Shown: one piece after another, positions 10,801-18,436 of the stretch
Position numbering within the stretch: position 1 is the stretch's first letter
How the letters are laid out: the number at the start of each line of letters is the position of its first letter
From: Symbiodinium natans
Taxonomy: Eukaryota; Sar; Dinophyceae; Suessiales; Symbiodiniaceae
NCBI GenBank assembly: GCA_905221605.1
Contig: CAJNDS010002141.1
Span: 1-47,500 of the forward strand
Reading direction: 5' to 3'
Length of the DNA stretch: 47,500 nucleotides
Position numbers and translations under genes: made by a program
Notes under the pieces: generated by a model
What the model was told of the DNA's origin: nothing
What the model saw: the letters and a program-made list of their open reading frames with translations, nothing else
Database searches by the model: none

Positions 10801-13800
10801 CACAACTTTGTCGACACCTTGGCGCTAAGCAACAATGTCCTGATGCGATCCTTCACCCATCGAACTGCACCTTCAGCTCTTCCATTGGTTTGGGGTATCC
10901 CTGGCTCTCCCCAAGTTCCTCTAATGCCTTGAGCACGTAGCCAGTCTCTTAAGCTGTGGTTGAAGAACTCGCCCTTGTCAGCGTGGAAACGGTACACCGG
11001 AAGACCATGCGACCCCAGGTAGAGCGTGATGTCCTGGAGTGCCGACTTGACTGTTGCTCCCTTGTTGTCCCGAAGACCAACAGCAAAGATCAGCGAAGTT
11101 TGTTCCGGTGGTTCGCAATCCCCATAGTTCATGACTGGATGGGGCCGTCGTTTGTCTTCGCCTTTCTCCTCCTCGGCTTCTGGTTCTAAGTCCTGGACAC
11201 AGATGTAGTTGGGGGACTCAGGGTCAGGATTGTTCCCTGGCTCTGAAGGCTCATACTCGACGTCTGACACATCGTCCAAGACATTCGTGTGGTCTGGGAC
11301 TTCCTCGACCCTCGAGTGGGAGTTATTTGGCATCTCCCCTTCATCGCCATGTGGTGGTTGATCACGATGTCCTTCTGGTGCCTTAGCTAAAGAACTTGGT
11401 TTTGCCCCTTCGTCACCATGTGGTAGTTGATCACGAGGTCCTTCTGGTGCCTTAGCTAAAGAACTTGGAGTGGCCCCTTCGTCACCATGTGGTAGTTGAT
11501 CACGATGTCCTTCTGGTGCCTCCTCGAACAACCCTTCTAGTTCCGGTGAACACGGACTCGACGATTCCTCCTCCTGGTTCGGCAATCCCCCATCTGCAGG
11601 AGGCTCCCTCCCTGAGTAAGCCTTGAGATACTCACTCGGAAAGACATATCTCGCGACGAGGAGGTACTTTATCCCCTTTCCAGTTGTCCCCTTACTTGTT
11701 GGATCCAATCCAGGTCTTACTGGGCCAGCGAGGTCCGATGTTAAGACGAAGCTGTCCGGATGATGGACTCGAGCATGTCTCCTGCCTGTTCCCTTTGCCA
11801 TCACGCATGTCACACAGTCCCTCCTGTATGGGAGGTGGTTTGAGTCGACATGACTCTTCCATTGTCGTGGTGTCATTGAGTATGCCCTTGGTGACATTGA
11901 CCACAGATGTAGCCCCACCACCAATGCATTCACCAGTCCTGGCGACCACACCGAGTAGTCGGAAAGCTCGGCACACACATCGGTTGTAGCAGTGTTGTCA
12001 TCCAGGCCCACTCCATCTAGACCCTTCATGTAGAGGATGTTGGTTCCTAACGTAGTTCTGTTGGTCCGGTTCGCCCCCATCGCCCTCTGGTCGAACGACA
12101 CCTCGATCTGCCCCGTTTCTTCCTTGAACCTCTTCCAGAAATCCGTTTCCCAAAAACCACCTCCAATCGTACCTTCACCTTCGTCATTGGTCGGGATCCC
12201 CGGGTGCTCAAGAACGAAGCCAACTTGCTTGTTGTAGGTCGGGTTTGCTGTTCTGGTGCACCGTCCTGCCACAGCGCAGGAATGCAGCCACATCATTCGG
12301 GAAATCAACGTCCAGGCTCGAAGATTGGTGCAATTCCCACCCTTCGTCCATGTTCCATGAGCTCTTCCAGGTGGGCCTCCGAGCACGAGATCGATTCGAC
12401 CTTCTCTGGCTCCCCACATCAGCATCTTCCATGTTTCAGGGTTGGTTATGTCCTGACCCCGGCTGTTCCTGATGTCCAACTGCAACACCACCGTGTCACC
12501 CCTGTCAAGCTTGGCGATCTCGTAGTGGCCAGGGTCGCCCGAGAAGAGATGGACCACCCATTTTTTCGCCCCAAGGAGTCTCCTTCGTTGAGGACGAGAA
12601 AGGAAGCTCACCCCTTTTAGCGCCTCCCATCCACTGCCAGGAAGATCTTCAGGCACCAATCCTCCCAAGCACTCTCCCGGAACATCCTGAAAGAAGGGTG
12701 CATCCCGAAGTGCCCTTAGCGCCAACTGTCGTGCTTCACTGCCCTCGCCAGTGACATAGCCCTGCAACCGGTCAAACCAGGAACGCCGAAGAGCCATTGC
12801 TGCCATAGAAACTCGATCATTCGTGACCATGGCTGCATTCTCCAACTGCTCCAATTTTCGATCTTCCAACCTCGCTATCATCGCAAGGGCTTCAGCTTCT
12901 CGAACTTGAGGACAGCCTGCGTTGGTGCTCAAAGGAATTTGGTTGCCCTCTCCATCCTCCAAGATGCACTTTGTTGGTGTCCACACCAAGGAGTACCCCA
13001 AGGTCCGCACCAACTCGCCAAGTGGGACGATCGTCTGTGCCGCCGACTGCCCCTGGGCCAGCTGTGGAGGAAGAAGCAGGGTCCCTCCTTCGTTCATCTT
13101 CATCGCGAGTTGGCTGTCCCCTGCCAGCGTTACCATGACCCCTTCAGCATTGGCCCATTCACTCTTCGACTTCGCTGCCCTCAGGGAGTGAGTGGCCCCA
13201 GAGTCAAGAAGAGCTGTAGTTGTAGCCATTGCACTCACGCGAATGTCCTTCACCACCAAGCTCTTGACCGATCCACCAGTCTTCTCAGGGGACGACGGCC
13301 TCTCCTCCTGCCCTGGCTGTGGTTGGGCCTGGACAAACTGCTGGGTTGCTTGGATGAGCGACTCCAAGGTCCACGGCACCCCTGGCACAATTCCAGAACT
13401 GCCCTCACCCGCTGCAATTGGTGCTCCAAGCTGCTGCACAGACACCGGCTGCGGCCTCGAGGGAGATGATTCTTTCTCGTTTTTGCTTGCACTCGATGGG
13501 GAGGACGTTGAAGGATTGGCGGTCCTTGGCTTATTCACTGGACACTCCTTTTGCCTGTGGGACTCTGACCCACATGCGAGGCACTTCTTCCACCTGAGCT
13601 CCTTGTCCATGCCCGCCATGCTATGCGAGTAGTTGCACCGCGAACCTCGCTTGCATCCGGAGGGTTTGGCAAAGTATCGGCACAAATCAGTCCCCTTGTC
13701 CCTTTTCCCAGGTGGTGCTACCTCAGCCGCTCGGACCTTGGGTGACGTCGTAGATGTAGCTGTCGCCAAAGTCCCTGCGTTCACCAAGGTTTCCAATTCT

Positions 13801-15812
13801 GCTTGAAGATGACGTTGGTACGAGGTCACCTGTTCCAGATCTGGCTGTGCATCCAACCTCAGACTTGTCCTCAACATAGAGGTTCGAAAGGCAGCATCCG
13901 GTGACGAGTTGATGAAGGCACTTGTCAAGTCCATCAATCCTCGGGCTAGGACTTGTGGATCCGGAGGCGTCATTTTCATCGATGCACACCTCGCCACCCA
14001 CCTTGGCCAAGCCTGCAACACTCGAAGCGCATCCTCCGCAGACTCACCCTTCATGCTGTCCCTCGGTGATTGCAGACGTTGGAGTAGGTCTTGCCTCTCT
14101 GCACTCCCACCAGGTTGGAAAACAGTGAACAGCCTGAAAACCATCCGTGGAACACTCTGGGTTATTCTCTGGGCTACAGCATCGGCCTTTAACTCGTCCC
14201 CCATCGATGTCAGAATCATTGAAGCTATCCTCGCATTCACTCGAATCCATCGACCTGAGCACAGCGATGTCTCCCCAGCAGGGGTGATTTGAAGGCGCTC
14301 CAGCGGGGTGGCTGCAAGCCACCGGCCATATGTGGTTCCAACCATCTGCAGAATTTGCTCCCACCACTGACCGCTATGCTCCGAGACATCAGCCAAGATA
14401 GAACTCGAAATCTCCAACCAGTCCTGGAACTTGAGGGCCGAACCTGCTGCATCCCCTTTCTTGAGGTCTGGCAACAGTGGAAGCGCCACCGTTCCTGGCT
14501 TGACGACCTCAATCGTCGGTGGAGCCTCGCCTTTTGTCAGGGCCTGGGCTTGTAGTTCTTGTAGTTGCTGCACTCCCTTAGTTAGGGCTTCCAAGATGGA
14601 CGACTCTCCGCCTTGCCGTGGTGGTCCTACAGGTGATGGAGTTCGCACCCTTGGACCAAGGAGCGATCGCAAGAGGCTGGATCTTTCCCCTCCTTCAGGC
14701 TCACCAACTGCTTGTGGTCCGGACCCAAAGGTAGGCATTGAGGTTGTCGTTGTAGCCTCGGTTGATCTTGGAGGTGCCGACTGAGCCGCTTCTCCTTGTA
14801 GAACAGGACGTCGGGATCCCTCATGCTGAGTTACAGGAGGGCCTTGGGGTAGAGGTGGAGGATCCCTTCTTAGCCCTTCCTCATGTACTGGTAATTCAGC
14901 AGCTACTCCCATTTCACCACCAGCATTAATCCATGGAGACCATGCCACATTAGTCGCCCTTGCCCTTTCCTGGCTCAGCTCTGCACGAAGTCGATCCCTG
15001 TCCTGCTCCACGGTTTGCAATCTTCCCAGGAGTTCGCCAAGCTGTCTCTGGACTTCTGCCTGAATCGCCTCAGCCGGTATGCTTGATGAGCTGGGAGGCG
15101 AAGGGGACTGAGGTCTTGGCTCAGCCATTCTTCTTGGACCATGAGCCATCATCATCACCCTGTCCCTCAACGGACTGGTGCTCGCAGAACTTCCAGCCAA
15201 CGGACTCGGCACCAATTCCGGTCGAGCTGGAACGCTCAACAATGAGCCTAGACGGCTCACCCATCCTGGTAGCTCTAGCCCCTGTATCCATTGAGGCCTT
15301 GATGTCGCCACCGATCCCACTGACCTTGGCGTGTAGTAACCGTGCTGGGCTGACGGAGGTGAGCTGGACTCAGGTGCATAACTTCCATGGCCTGGTTCGT
15401 TGTCTCCAGTCGAGGGCACCATCTCATTCAGAACAGTCTGTCTCGTCTGGGATTCAACTCCACCCAGCGCCCGGGCATCATCTGAATCCTGCCTTCCCTT
15501 GTCCGTAGGTTGGCTCGCCATTCTGGGTTCTTCTCCAGTGGAGCCATACGACATGCCGCCACTTGCCCCAATGGTACCAGACTGCATCATTGTCTGTCTC
15601 AGCTGACTATCCACTTGCACTGATTGCCGTCCACTCTGGGGCTGGCTTGAGGAACTCCCATCAGCTGTACCATTGATCATCGAATTCGAAAAACCACCTT
15701 CATCATATTGGGCTGGCATAACCTGTTGTGGAATGGCCCCAGCATCATCATTTGCTTGCAAAGCCATGGCACAATCATGCGAAGCGCGCCCCCATTCTTT
15801 TTCAGGCAACAA
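7056..15812 (-). CDS. Ty1/copia Gag-Pol polyprotein with accessory domains (2918 aa)
   Basis: One ORF encodes the whole retrotransposon machinery. In order: Pro/Ser/Gln-rich N-terminus; coiled coil (about 248-286); Gag core (about 460-690); CCCH finger (C711, C720, C726, H730); CCHC knuckle (C744, C747, H752, C757); aspartic protease DSGA (870-873); methyltransferase-like region (about 1080-1260); integrase zinc motif (H1321, H1326, C1333, C1336) and catalytic D1360, D1612, E1647; 2OG-Fe(II) dioxygenase-like region (about 1850-1985); reverse transcriptase with YVDD at 2322-2325; RNase H with D2497, E2536, D2571, D2619; then a 280-residue tail with two hydrophobic segments and a SAP motif. Usual copia polyproteins are roughly 1300-1500 aa. 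The first ATG lies inside the 5' LTR. Met16 (codon ending 15765, GCCATGG context) and Met32 (15717-15719) are alternative starts. No frameshift or internal stop is seen. Processing into mature proteins is inferred from the family. Confidence 0.93.
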   Translation of the reverse strand: MLPEKEWGRASHDCAMALQANDDAGAIPQQVMPAQYDEGGFSNSMINGTADGSSSSQPQSGRQSVQVDSQLRQTMMQSGTIGASGGMSYGSTGEEPRMASQPTDKGRQDSDDARALGGVESQTRQTVLNEMVPSTGDNEPGHGSYAPESSSPPSAQHGYYTPRSVGSVATSRPQWIQGLELPGWVSRLGSLLSVPARPELVPSPLAGSSASTSPLRDRVMMMAHGPRRMAEPRPQSPSPPSSSSIPAEAIQAEVQRQLGELLGRLQTVEQDRDRLRAELSQERARATNVAWSPWINAGGEMGVAAELPVHEEGLRRDPPPLPQGPPVTQHEGSRRPVLQGEAAQSAPPRSTEATTTTSMPTFGSGPQAVGEPEGGERSSLLRSLLGPRVRTPSPVGPPRQGGESSILEALTKGVQQLQELQAQALTKGEAPPTIEVVKPGTVALPLLPDLKKGDAAGSALKFQDWLEISSSILADVSEHSGQWWEQILQMVGTTYGRWLAATPLERLQITPAGETSLCSGRWIRVNARIASMILTSMGDELKADAVAQRITQSVPRMVFRLFTVFQPGGSAERQDLLQRLQSPRDSMKGESAEDALRVLQAWPRWVARCASMKMTPPDPQVLARGLMDLTSAFINSSPDAAFRTSMLRTSLRLDAQPDLEQVTSYQRHLQAELETLVNAGTLATATSTTSPKVRAAEVAPPGKRDKGTDLCRYFAKPSGCKRGSRCNYSHSMAGMDKELRWKKCLACGSESHRQKECPVNKPRTANPSTSSPSSASKNEKESSPSRPQPVSVQQLGAPIAAGEGSSGIVPGVPWTLESLIQATQQFVQAQPQPGQEERPSSPEKTGGSVKSLVVKDIRVSAMATTTALLDSGATHSLRAAKSKSEWANAEGVMVTLAGDSQLAMKMNEGGTLLLPPQLAQGQSAAQTIVPLGELVRTLGYSLVWTPTKCILEDGEGNQIPLSTNAGCPQVREAEALAMIARLEDRKLEQLENAAMVTNDRVSMAAMALRRSWFDRLQGYVTGEGSEARQLALRALRDAPFFQDVPGECLGGLVPEDLPGSGWEALKGVSFLSRPQRRRLLGAKKWVVHLFSGDPGHYEIAKLDRGDTVVLQLDIRNSRGQDITNPETWKMLMWGAREGRIDLVLGGPPGRAHGTWTKGGNCTNLRAWTLISRMMWLHSCAVAGRCTRTANPTYNKQVGFVLEHPGIPTNDEGEGTIGGGFWETDFWKRFKEETGQIEVSFDQRAMGANRTNRTTLGTNILYMKGLDGVGLDDNTATTDVCAELSDYSVWSPGLVNALVVGLHLWSMSPRAYSMTPRQWKSHVDSNHLPYRRDCVTCVMAKGTGRRHARVHHPDSFVLTSDLAGPVRPGLDPTSKGTTGKGIKYLLVARYVFPSEYLKAYSGREPPADGGLPNQEEESSSPCSPELEGLFEEAPEGHRDQLPHGDEGATPSSLAKAPEGPRDQLPHGDEGAKPSSLAKAPEGHRDQPPHGDEGEMPNNSHSRVEEVPDHTNVLDDVSDVEYEPSEPGNNPDPESPNYICVQDLEPEAEEEKGEDKRRPHPVMNYGDCEPPEQTSLIFAVGLRDNKGATVKSALQDITLYLGSHGLPVYRFHADKGEFFNHSLRDWLRAQGIRGTWGEPGIPQTNGRAEGAVRWVKDRIRTLLLSAKVSTKLWPLAAETAAAEQRSRVLGWSSMLAAPFGAPVCVKKRPFKAQGPRLRADTFEAKWVKGKYMGLSGLLNRGHVIYVEKAEGETESFLHTLHVRANLVDPGEPELELRADPEMKPRYKVIGKKKPDQVEMRELRLQTKEEIEEYAAGLLEEWTMDEAIGFAAVVARSLVVTERKFGAYRHGGVVGLMQALRTYPNVTRALTRIFHEAIPESTFTAVWLSNNNQLDLHRDINNDGQALNYVFTIEEPKKGGELWVELEPGDVVRGQVTELKDPLGEMRYGQLLPMRKGEWQSFSPRRRHAVQSWTGERIVLIAYTPQCLGKLDYDMIQVLEEHGFSVPVSQLPEVFLAKPAIQELRVQEEIQPELPEETGEAEEKEWEIFLDVGGSKVKLVGSDDEAPTTSTPCIMKAEVTYTKGIEQVLKGLKGPLDVVHNVDPKEVLESLEEWIPAIQKEVNGVKEAVERLLPNTSRRTEWLQKRGVQKLPTKFVFTIKPNDKADINDRTTWFKRKARLVVCGNMATHSSPELYTEAAPAEAVRAALIISKNRSWEVAVLDVVAAFLKTPMGRSTKDPVVVVQPPKLLERLNLTVPLELWGLVRALYGLKESPRLWGSFRDETLASLELLVRDSVMKMERGKAVTAWWAVRDSTGGLQAVVVVYVDDFLICGQRDIVDAISQTIQTVWETSPLQFLEPKKQIRFLGMELTIGDDESRTISLSQEAYINELLRTRGVKETELNKVPLPKEMAMFAVQDTDEAPTPDTILQAQRAAGEVLWIAQRTRPDLAFVSSLMSALTTKAPCRVTEINRRVLGYLQRTRAYQLNIDCDNSGLTLYCDSAFAPEGARSHTGWLVMFNNTPLTWRSGRQPTVSMSTAECELLAMTDGAVALLGAEAMLGDVGEMITERSLASDSTAALSISSGSGSWRTRHLRIKSAWIQERLESGFFTARHCPGRVQLADLLTKALSGQRIQDLLSLWGVTSADSRRRATMTSGGSNAAKTLVALVCCLMIMTAESQPLGELKGKDLELHWDMIGWIMVFLAIVGCVAVWEFLKWGVREASEEWVPGASKRKLRRLQKLRDATALAIQQELSRPGPINTHEVPPPQEQQPDRQQPTPRTPRRTSSNGEDEQVRVLLRQSPGGRSTTSTTTSQAEENVDAEERHRVYKDMLMLLTVEEQRTGLRQEGLQTSGLKDELAGRLASKLMTIDLLGRRPPTVRQSKYALWIWRDRNLQGRCHLRYSDLCDKRSLSDWIAVWRDR
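7920..8335 (-). other. RNase H domain (polyprotein about 2490-2632)
   Basis: YCDSAFA (D2497), STAECELLAM (E2536), LASDSTAAL (D2571) and QLADLLTK (D2619) supply the four acidic residues of the DEDD active site. All are present, so the domain appears intact. Confidence 0.9.
8690..9460 (-). other. Copia reverse transcriptase domain (polyprotein about 2120-2375)
   Basis: KARLVVCG, DVVAAFLKT, RALYGLKESPRLW and VYVDDFLICG are characteristic copia reverse transcriptase blocks. The catalytic YVDD is at residues 2322-2325 (8838-8849), and FLGMEL follows it. Confidence 0.93.
9860..10260 (-). other. 2OG-Fe(II) dioxygenase-like domain within Pol
   Basis: Between integrase and reverse transcriptase, residues about 1850-1985 carry the iron-binding signature HxD (H1894-R-D1896, in LDLHRDINND), a middle segment KKGGELWVEL, and RRRHAVQSWTGERIVLIAY, where H1965 would be the distal iron ligand. 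R1974, nine residues later, would bind the 2-oxoglutarate carboxylate. This spacing matches known family members. All predicted metal and cofactor ligands are present, so an active enzyme is possible. Substrate is unknown; nucleic acid is an attractive guess because dinoflagellate DNA is rich in 5-hydroxymethyluracil. Confidence 0.6.
10860..11852 (-). other. Integrase with a long insertion in the catalytic core
   Basis: The HHCC zinc motif (H1321, H1326, C1333, C1336) precedes the core. The catalytic triad is D1360 (LTSDLAGP), D1612 (HADKGEFF) and E1647 (GRAEGAV), with 34 residues between the last two. The first two acids are 251 residues apart instead of roughly 60. The extra segment is acidic, Pro/Glu/Ser-rich and contains the 23-residue tandem repeats at 11336-11521. 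Confidence 0.85.
11336..11521. repeat. 69-bp in-frame tandem repeat in the integrase insertion (about 2.7 copies)
   Basis: Units start at 11336, 11405 and 11474, exactly 69 bp apart. They encode 23-residue repeats built on APEGHRDQLPHGDEG, with a few substitutions. The exact codon period shows expansion under an open-frame constraint. Confidence 0.92.
12035..12575 (-). other. SAM methyltransferase-like domain with degenerate motif IV
   Basis: Between protease and integrase, residues about 1085-1260 have a Rossmann-like pattern: WVVHLFSGDPG (motif I-like, F1090 to G1095), VVLQLDI (acidic residue of motif II), DLVLGGPPG (residues about 1141-1149, motif IV-like), GFVLEHPG (about 1198) and SFDQRAMGANRT, LGTN (about 1238-1259, motif VIII-like). 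The arrangement resembles C5 cytosine methyltransferases, but the catalytic Pro-Cys is Pro-Gly here (Gly1149). It may be a dead or repurposed domain. The assignment rests on motif reading only. Confidence 0.5.
13581..13682 (-). other. Gag tandem CCCH and CCHC zinc modules
   Basis: C711-x8-C720-x5-C726-x3-H730 is the RNA-binding CCCH finger spacing. C744-x2-C747-x4-H752-x4-C757 is the retroviral-type zinc knuckle. Gag proteins normally have only the knuckle; the CCCH finger is an addition. Confidence 0.9.
15704..15723 (-). other. Tentative primer-binding site
   Basis: Immediately after the 5' LTR the minus strand begins GGTTATGCCAGCCCA. GGTTATG could pair with the CATAACC of the initiator Met tRNA anticodon region, as in copia elements primed by a half tRNA, but pairing breaks after seven bases. 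The site overlaps the ORF (residues 31 onward). Confidence 0.35.
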
Positions 15813-16021
15813 GATCTGTGACTATGCTTTGTGTTCTGTACTTCAGCTTACAGCGACTGCCTTGTCATGGCTGTACCTTTATGACAAGTGCCGAAGGCTG
15901 TATGCATTGCTGATAAAACTGCATGGCCCAAGGGTCTTTATTCGTAGCCACCCCTGAACGCCAGCCGAAAGTTGCCGCGGGTTGATGCGCATGACGAAGA
16001 TCCACCTCAGGGTTTTCCACA
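15724..16021 (-). repeat. 5' LTR (298 bp) with the ORF start inside it
   Basis: By eye identical to 6719-7016. Codons 1-30 of the polyprotein lie within it. AATAAA on the minus strand is at 15937-15942. No clear TATA box was identified. Confidence 0.95.
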
Positions 16022-16105
16022 GGTTTAGAGTTTAGGGTTTAGGGTTTAGGGTTTAGGGTTTAGGGTTTAGGGTTTAGGGTTCAGGGTTTAGGGTTTAGGG
16101 TTTAG
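16022..16105. repeat. TTTAGGG array, right of the retrotransposon, with right GGTTT duplication
   Basis: GGTTT at 16022-16026 is the right target duplication. Near-perfect TTTAGGG repeats follow, continuing the array cut at 6718. The stretch 16106-16177 is unrecognised. Confidence 0.9.
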
Positions 16106-16177
16106 GGGAGCCCCGACATGACTCCGTAAGCCTTTGGGTTTATGACTTAGTTGCTGAATAGCTTCTTGGGATGCTAT

Positions 16178-16310
16178 CTAGGATGCCCAGTAGTACCCTT
16201 ATTCCTTTTTTTTTTTTTTTTTTTTTGGGGGGGGGGGGGGGTTAGGTTCCCTTATAAACCCCTTTAAGCAAAAAAGGGGGCACCCTTTTTAAGCCTAGGT
16301 TACAGCCTAG
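16178..16310 (+). mobile_element. Family A dispersed element with expanded T21-G15 tract
   Basis: The left end CTAGGATGCCCAGTAGTACC and the right end CCTAGGTTAC...GCCTAG form imperfect terminal inverted repeats. The core contains GGTTCCCTTATAAACCCC and AAGCAAAAAAGGG. Other copies have about five T and six G in the centre; here the tract is 21 T (16206-16226) followed by 15 G (16227-16241). Confidence 0.75.
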
Positions 16311-16378
16311 CTATAATCCCCTATAGAACTGAAAGTGGTGCACTTTTTTGGGGGGCTTATGAACTCAGCAACTAAGAT

Positions 16379-16437
16379 GAGGTTTAGGGTTTAGGGTTTA
16401 GGGTTTAGGGTTTAGGGTTTAGGGTTTAGGTTTAGGG
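16379..16437. repeat. TTTAGGG array
   Basis: Near-perfect TTTAGGG run leading directly into the duplicated segment at 16424. The stretch 16311-16378 is unrecognised. Confidence 0.9.
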
Positions 16438-16563
16438 TGTACGGTCTTTAGGACACAAGCCTTGACGTCCTTGTTAAGGCCCTGACTATCCGAGCCCAAA
16501 ACCTGACGCCTACGAAAACCCCCAAGCCCCCAAACTCTGAAACGCTACCCCAAATGCTAAACT
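16424..16563 (+). repeat. 140-bp direct duplication, copy 1
   Basis: Identical by eye to 19681-19820, beginning GTTTAGGTTTAGGGTGTACG and ending with AATGCTAAACT. Both copies follow a TTTAGGG array, and the pair brackets the minisatellite block. Confidence 0.92.
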
Positions 16564-16848
16564 TTTAGGGTGTTCCGAAGTGCCGCGGTCCCGACCCGCC
16601 AGGGAGTGGTGGCGGGTCGGGCCGCCTCGGTGCAGCGGATCCCACCCCAACCACCCAAACTACCGCCTTTTTCGGGTTTAGAGCGGTCTAACCCCCACGG
16701 TCCCCCTACCAAGGGGGCTTTCACCTCGACTCTCCCGGATGGCCGGGATGGGAGGTATGACTGCTGCTGTTGCTGGAGCCTACACTTTCCAGGATCGGGA
16801 CAATCAAAATTCACCCGTTTAAGACCATCTCAAGCGCATAGCTAAGCC
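16564..16848. other. GC-rich unique stretch with an 11-bp hairpin
   Basis: CCGACCCGCCA (16591-16601) and TGGCGGGTCGG (16610-16620) form a perfect 11-bp stem with an 8-base loop. No gene or RNA family is recognised in the remainder. Confidence 0.5.
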
Positions 16849-16983
16849 ATGGCGGGGGCAACCCTGGCGGGGGCAACCCGGCGGGGGCAACCCTGGCGGG
16901 GGCAACGCTGGCGGGGGCAACCCTGGCGGGGGCAACCCTGCCAGGGCACTCTGGCGGGGGCAGCTCGGGCGGGGGCCACCCTG

Positions 16984-17073
16984 CTTGGAGGTTGATGGAC
17001 TTAAGAACCACGAAAAACTGGGCTTATAATAAGTACAGTTATCCAGTGGTTCGTAGCGTGAATCTTCAAGTGG
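16984..17073. mobile_element. Diverged family C inverted-repeat element
   Basis: TTGGAGGTTGATGG at the left and GTGAATCTTCAAGT at the right are diverged family C ends, with TTATAATAAGTACAGTTAT inside. It lies between two minisatellite clusters. Fragments of the same end recur near 17237 and 17563. Confidence 0.45.
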
Positions 17074-18436
17074 CGGGGCAACCCTGGGGGGGGGGGGGTT
17101 CTGGGTCAGGGGCAACTTTGATGAAAACAACTTTGGTGGGGGGCAAATCTGGTGGGGGCAACCCTGGCGGGGGCAACCCTGTCACCACTGGCAACCCTGG
17201 CAGGGGCAACCCTGTCAGCATGGCGGTGGTTGAGGTTCATGAGACTTGAGAACCACTCGGGGTAACCCTGGCACTGCAACCCTGGCGGGTGCAACCCTGG
17301 TGGGGGCACCCTGGCGGGCAACCCTGGCAGGGGCAACCCTGTCACCCGGCAAATTTAAATTTGGCGTCGGCAACCCTGCGGCGGCAACGCTGGTGGGGCA
17401 ACCCTGGCAGGGGCAACCCTGGCAGGGGCAACCCTGGCGGCAACCCTGGCCAACCGGGTGGGTTGCCTTGTCACCCACCAAGCCTGGCGGGCTGGCGGGG
17501 GCAACCCTGTCACTGTAACACTGGCAACCCTGGCAGGGGCAACCCTGTCACCATGGCGGTGGTTGAGGTTCATGGGAGTTAAGAACCACTTAGTTTTTAG
17601 GGTTTTTTTTGGTAGGGTAAGCCTGGCGGGGCAACCCTGGCCAAGCTCATTCATATGGCAGAATGGCGAGTGCCAAGCGCTCAACTCGGGCCACCGCTGG
17701 CGCAAGGGCTTCTCTGGCCCAGCCTGGTCTTTTTTTTGGCAGGACCTCCTATGCTGGGGTCGTGCGTCTTGGGCCCGGCCTCCCCACCGGGGTCGCGCAA
17801 GGGCCGGCGGGGGCCGGCGGGCGGCAACCGTGGTGGGGTGTGGCGGGGGCAACTCTGCCAATAGCAGGACAACCCAAGGGCAGCCCTGGCGGGGGCAACC
17901 GCTGCGGGGGCGACCCTGGCGGGGGCAACCCTGGCACGGGCAACCCTGGAAGGGGCAAGGCGAGGCTTTTTTTTGTATAAAAAATACCTTGTTTTTTCTC
18001 TATATATATATATATATACAGATATGTATACGTGTCAACCTTGGCGGGGGCAACCCTGGCGGGGCCCTGGCAGGGGCGACTACTAATGGGAAACCCTGGC
18101 AATTAATTGAGAACTTAGACAGGGCCCTTCAAGCATCTGGGGCCCATATGGCGCTTGAAGCCCTGCTCGGCAACTAAACAAAACTTCATAGAGAAGGGCG
18201 ACGAAGCCTCGCCAGCGCGCGAGGAGGACGAGGTGGGCAGGGCCGTCGCAGAGAAGGTGCACAATTCCTGAGTAGGCGACGTGAGGAGGCGTGGAACCCT
18301 GACGGGGGAACCCGGCGAGGGCAATGTCACCCTGGGGGCGACCCTGGCGGGGCAACCCTGCCAAGGGCAACCCTAACTCGGCAACGAGCAACGCTGGTGG
18401 GGGCAACCCTGGCAGGGGTAAAACTGGGCAACCCTG

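Larger units (their letters stand above)
6719..16021 (-). mobile_element. Full-length Ty1/copia LTR retrotransposon (9303 bp)
   Basis: The element has two identical LTRs beginning TG and ending CA, a purine tract beside the 3' LTR, a tentative primer-binding site after the 5' LTR, a 5-bp GGTTT target duplication and one uninterrupted polyprotein ORF on the minus strand. Integrase precedes reverse transcriptase, which defines the copia order. Identical LTRs and an intact ORF point to a recent, possibly active insertion. It is nearly twice the usual copia length because the polyprotein carries several extra domains. It lies inside a TTTAGGG array and is antisense to the flanking plus-strand exon candidates, the orientation usually tolerated for intronic elements. 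Confidence 0.95.

Noticed and set aside
6967-15957. Plus-strand ORFs opposite the retrotransposon polyprotein
   Set aside because: They are antisense shadows of the 2918-codon ORF with no independent motifs.
16564-16848. Ribosomal RNA fragment in the GC-rich stretch
   Set aside because: Its composition and hairpin are suggestive, but no conserved rRNA segment could be recognised.
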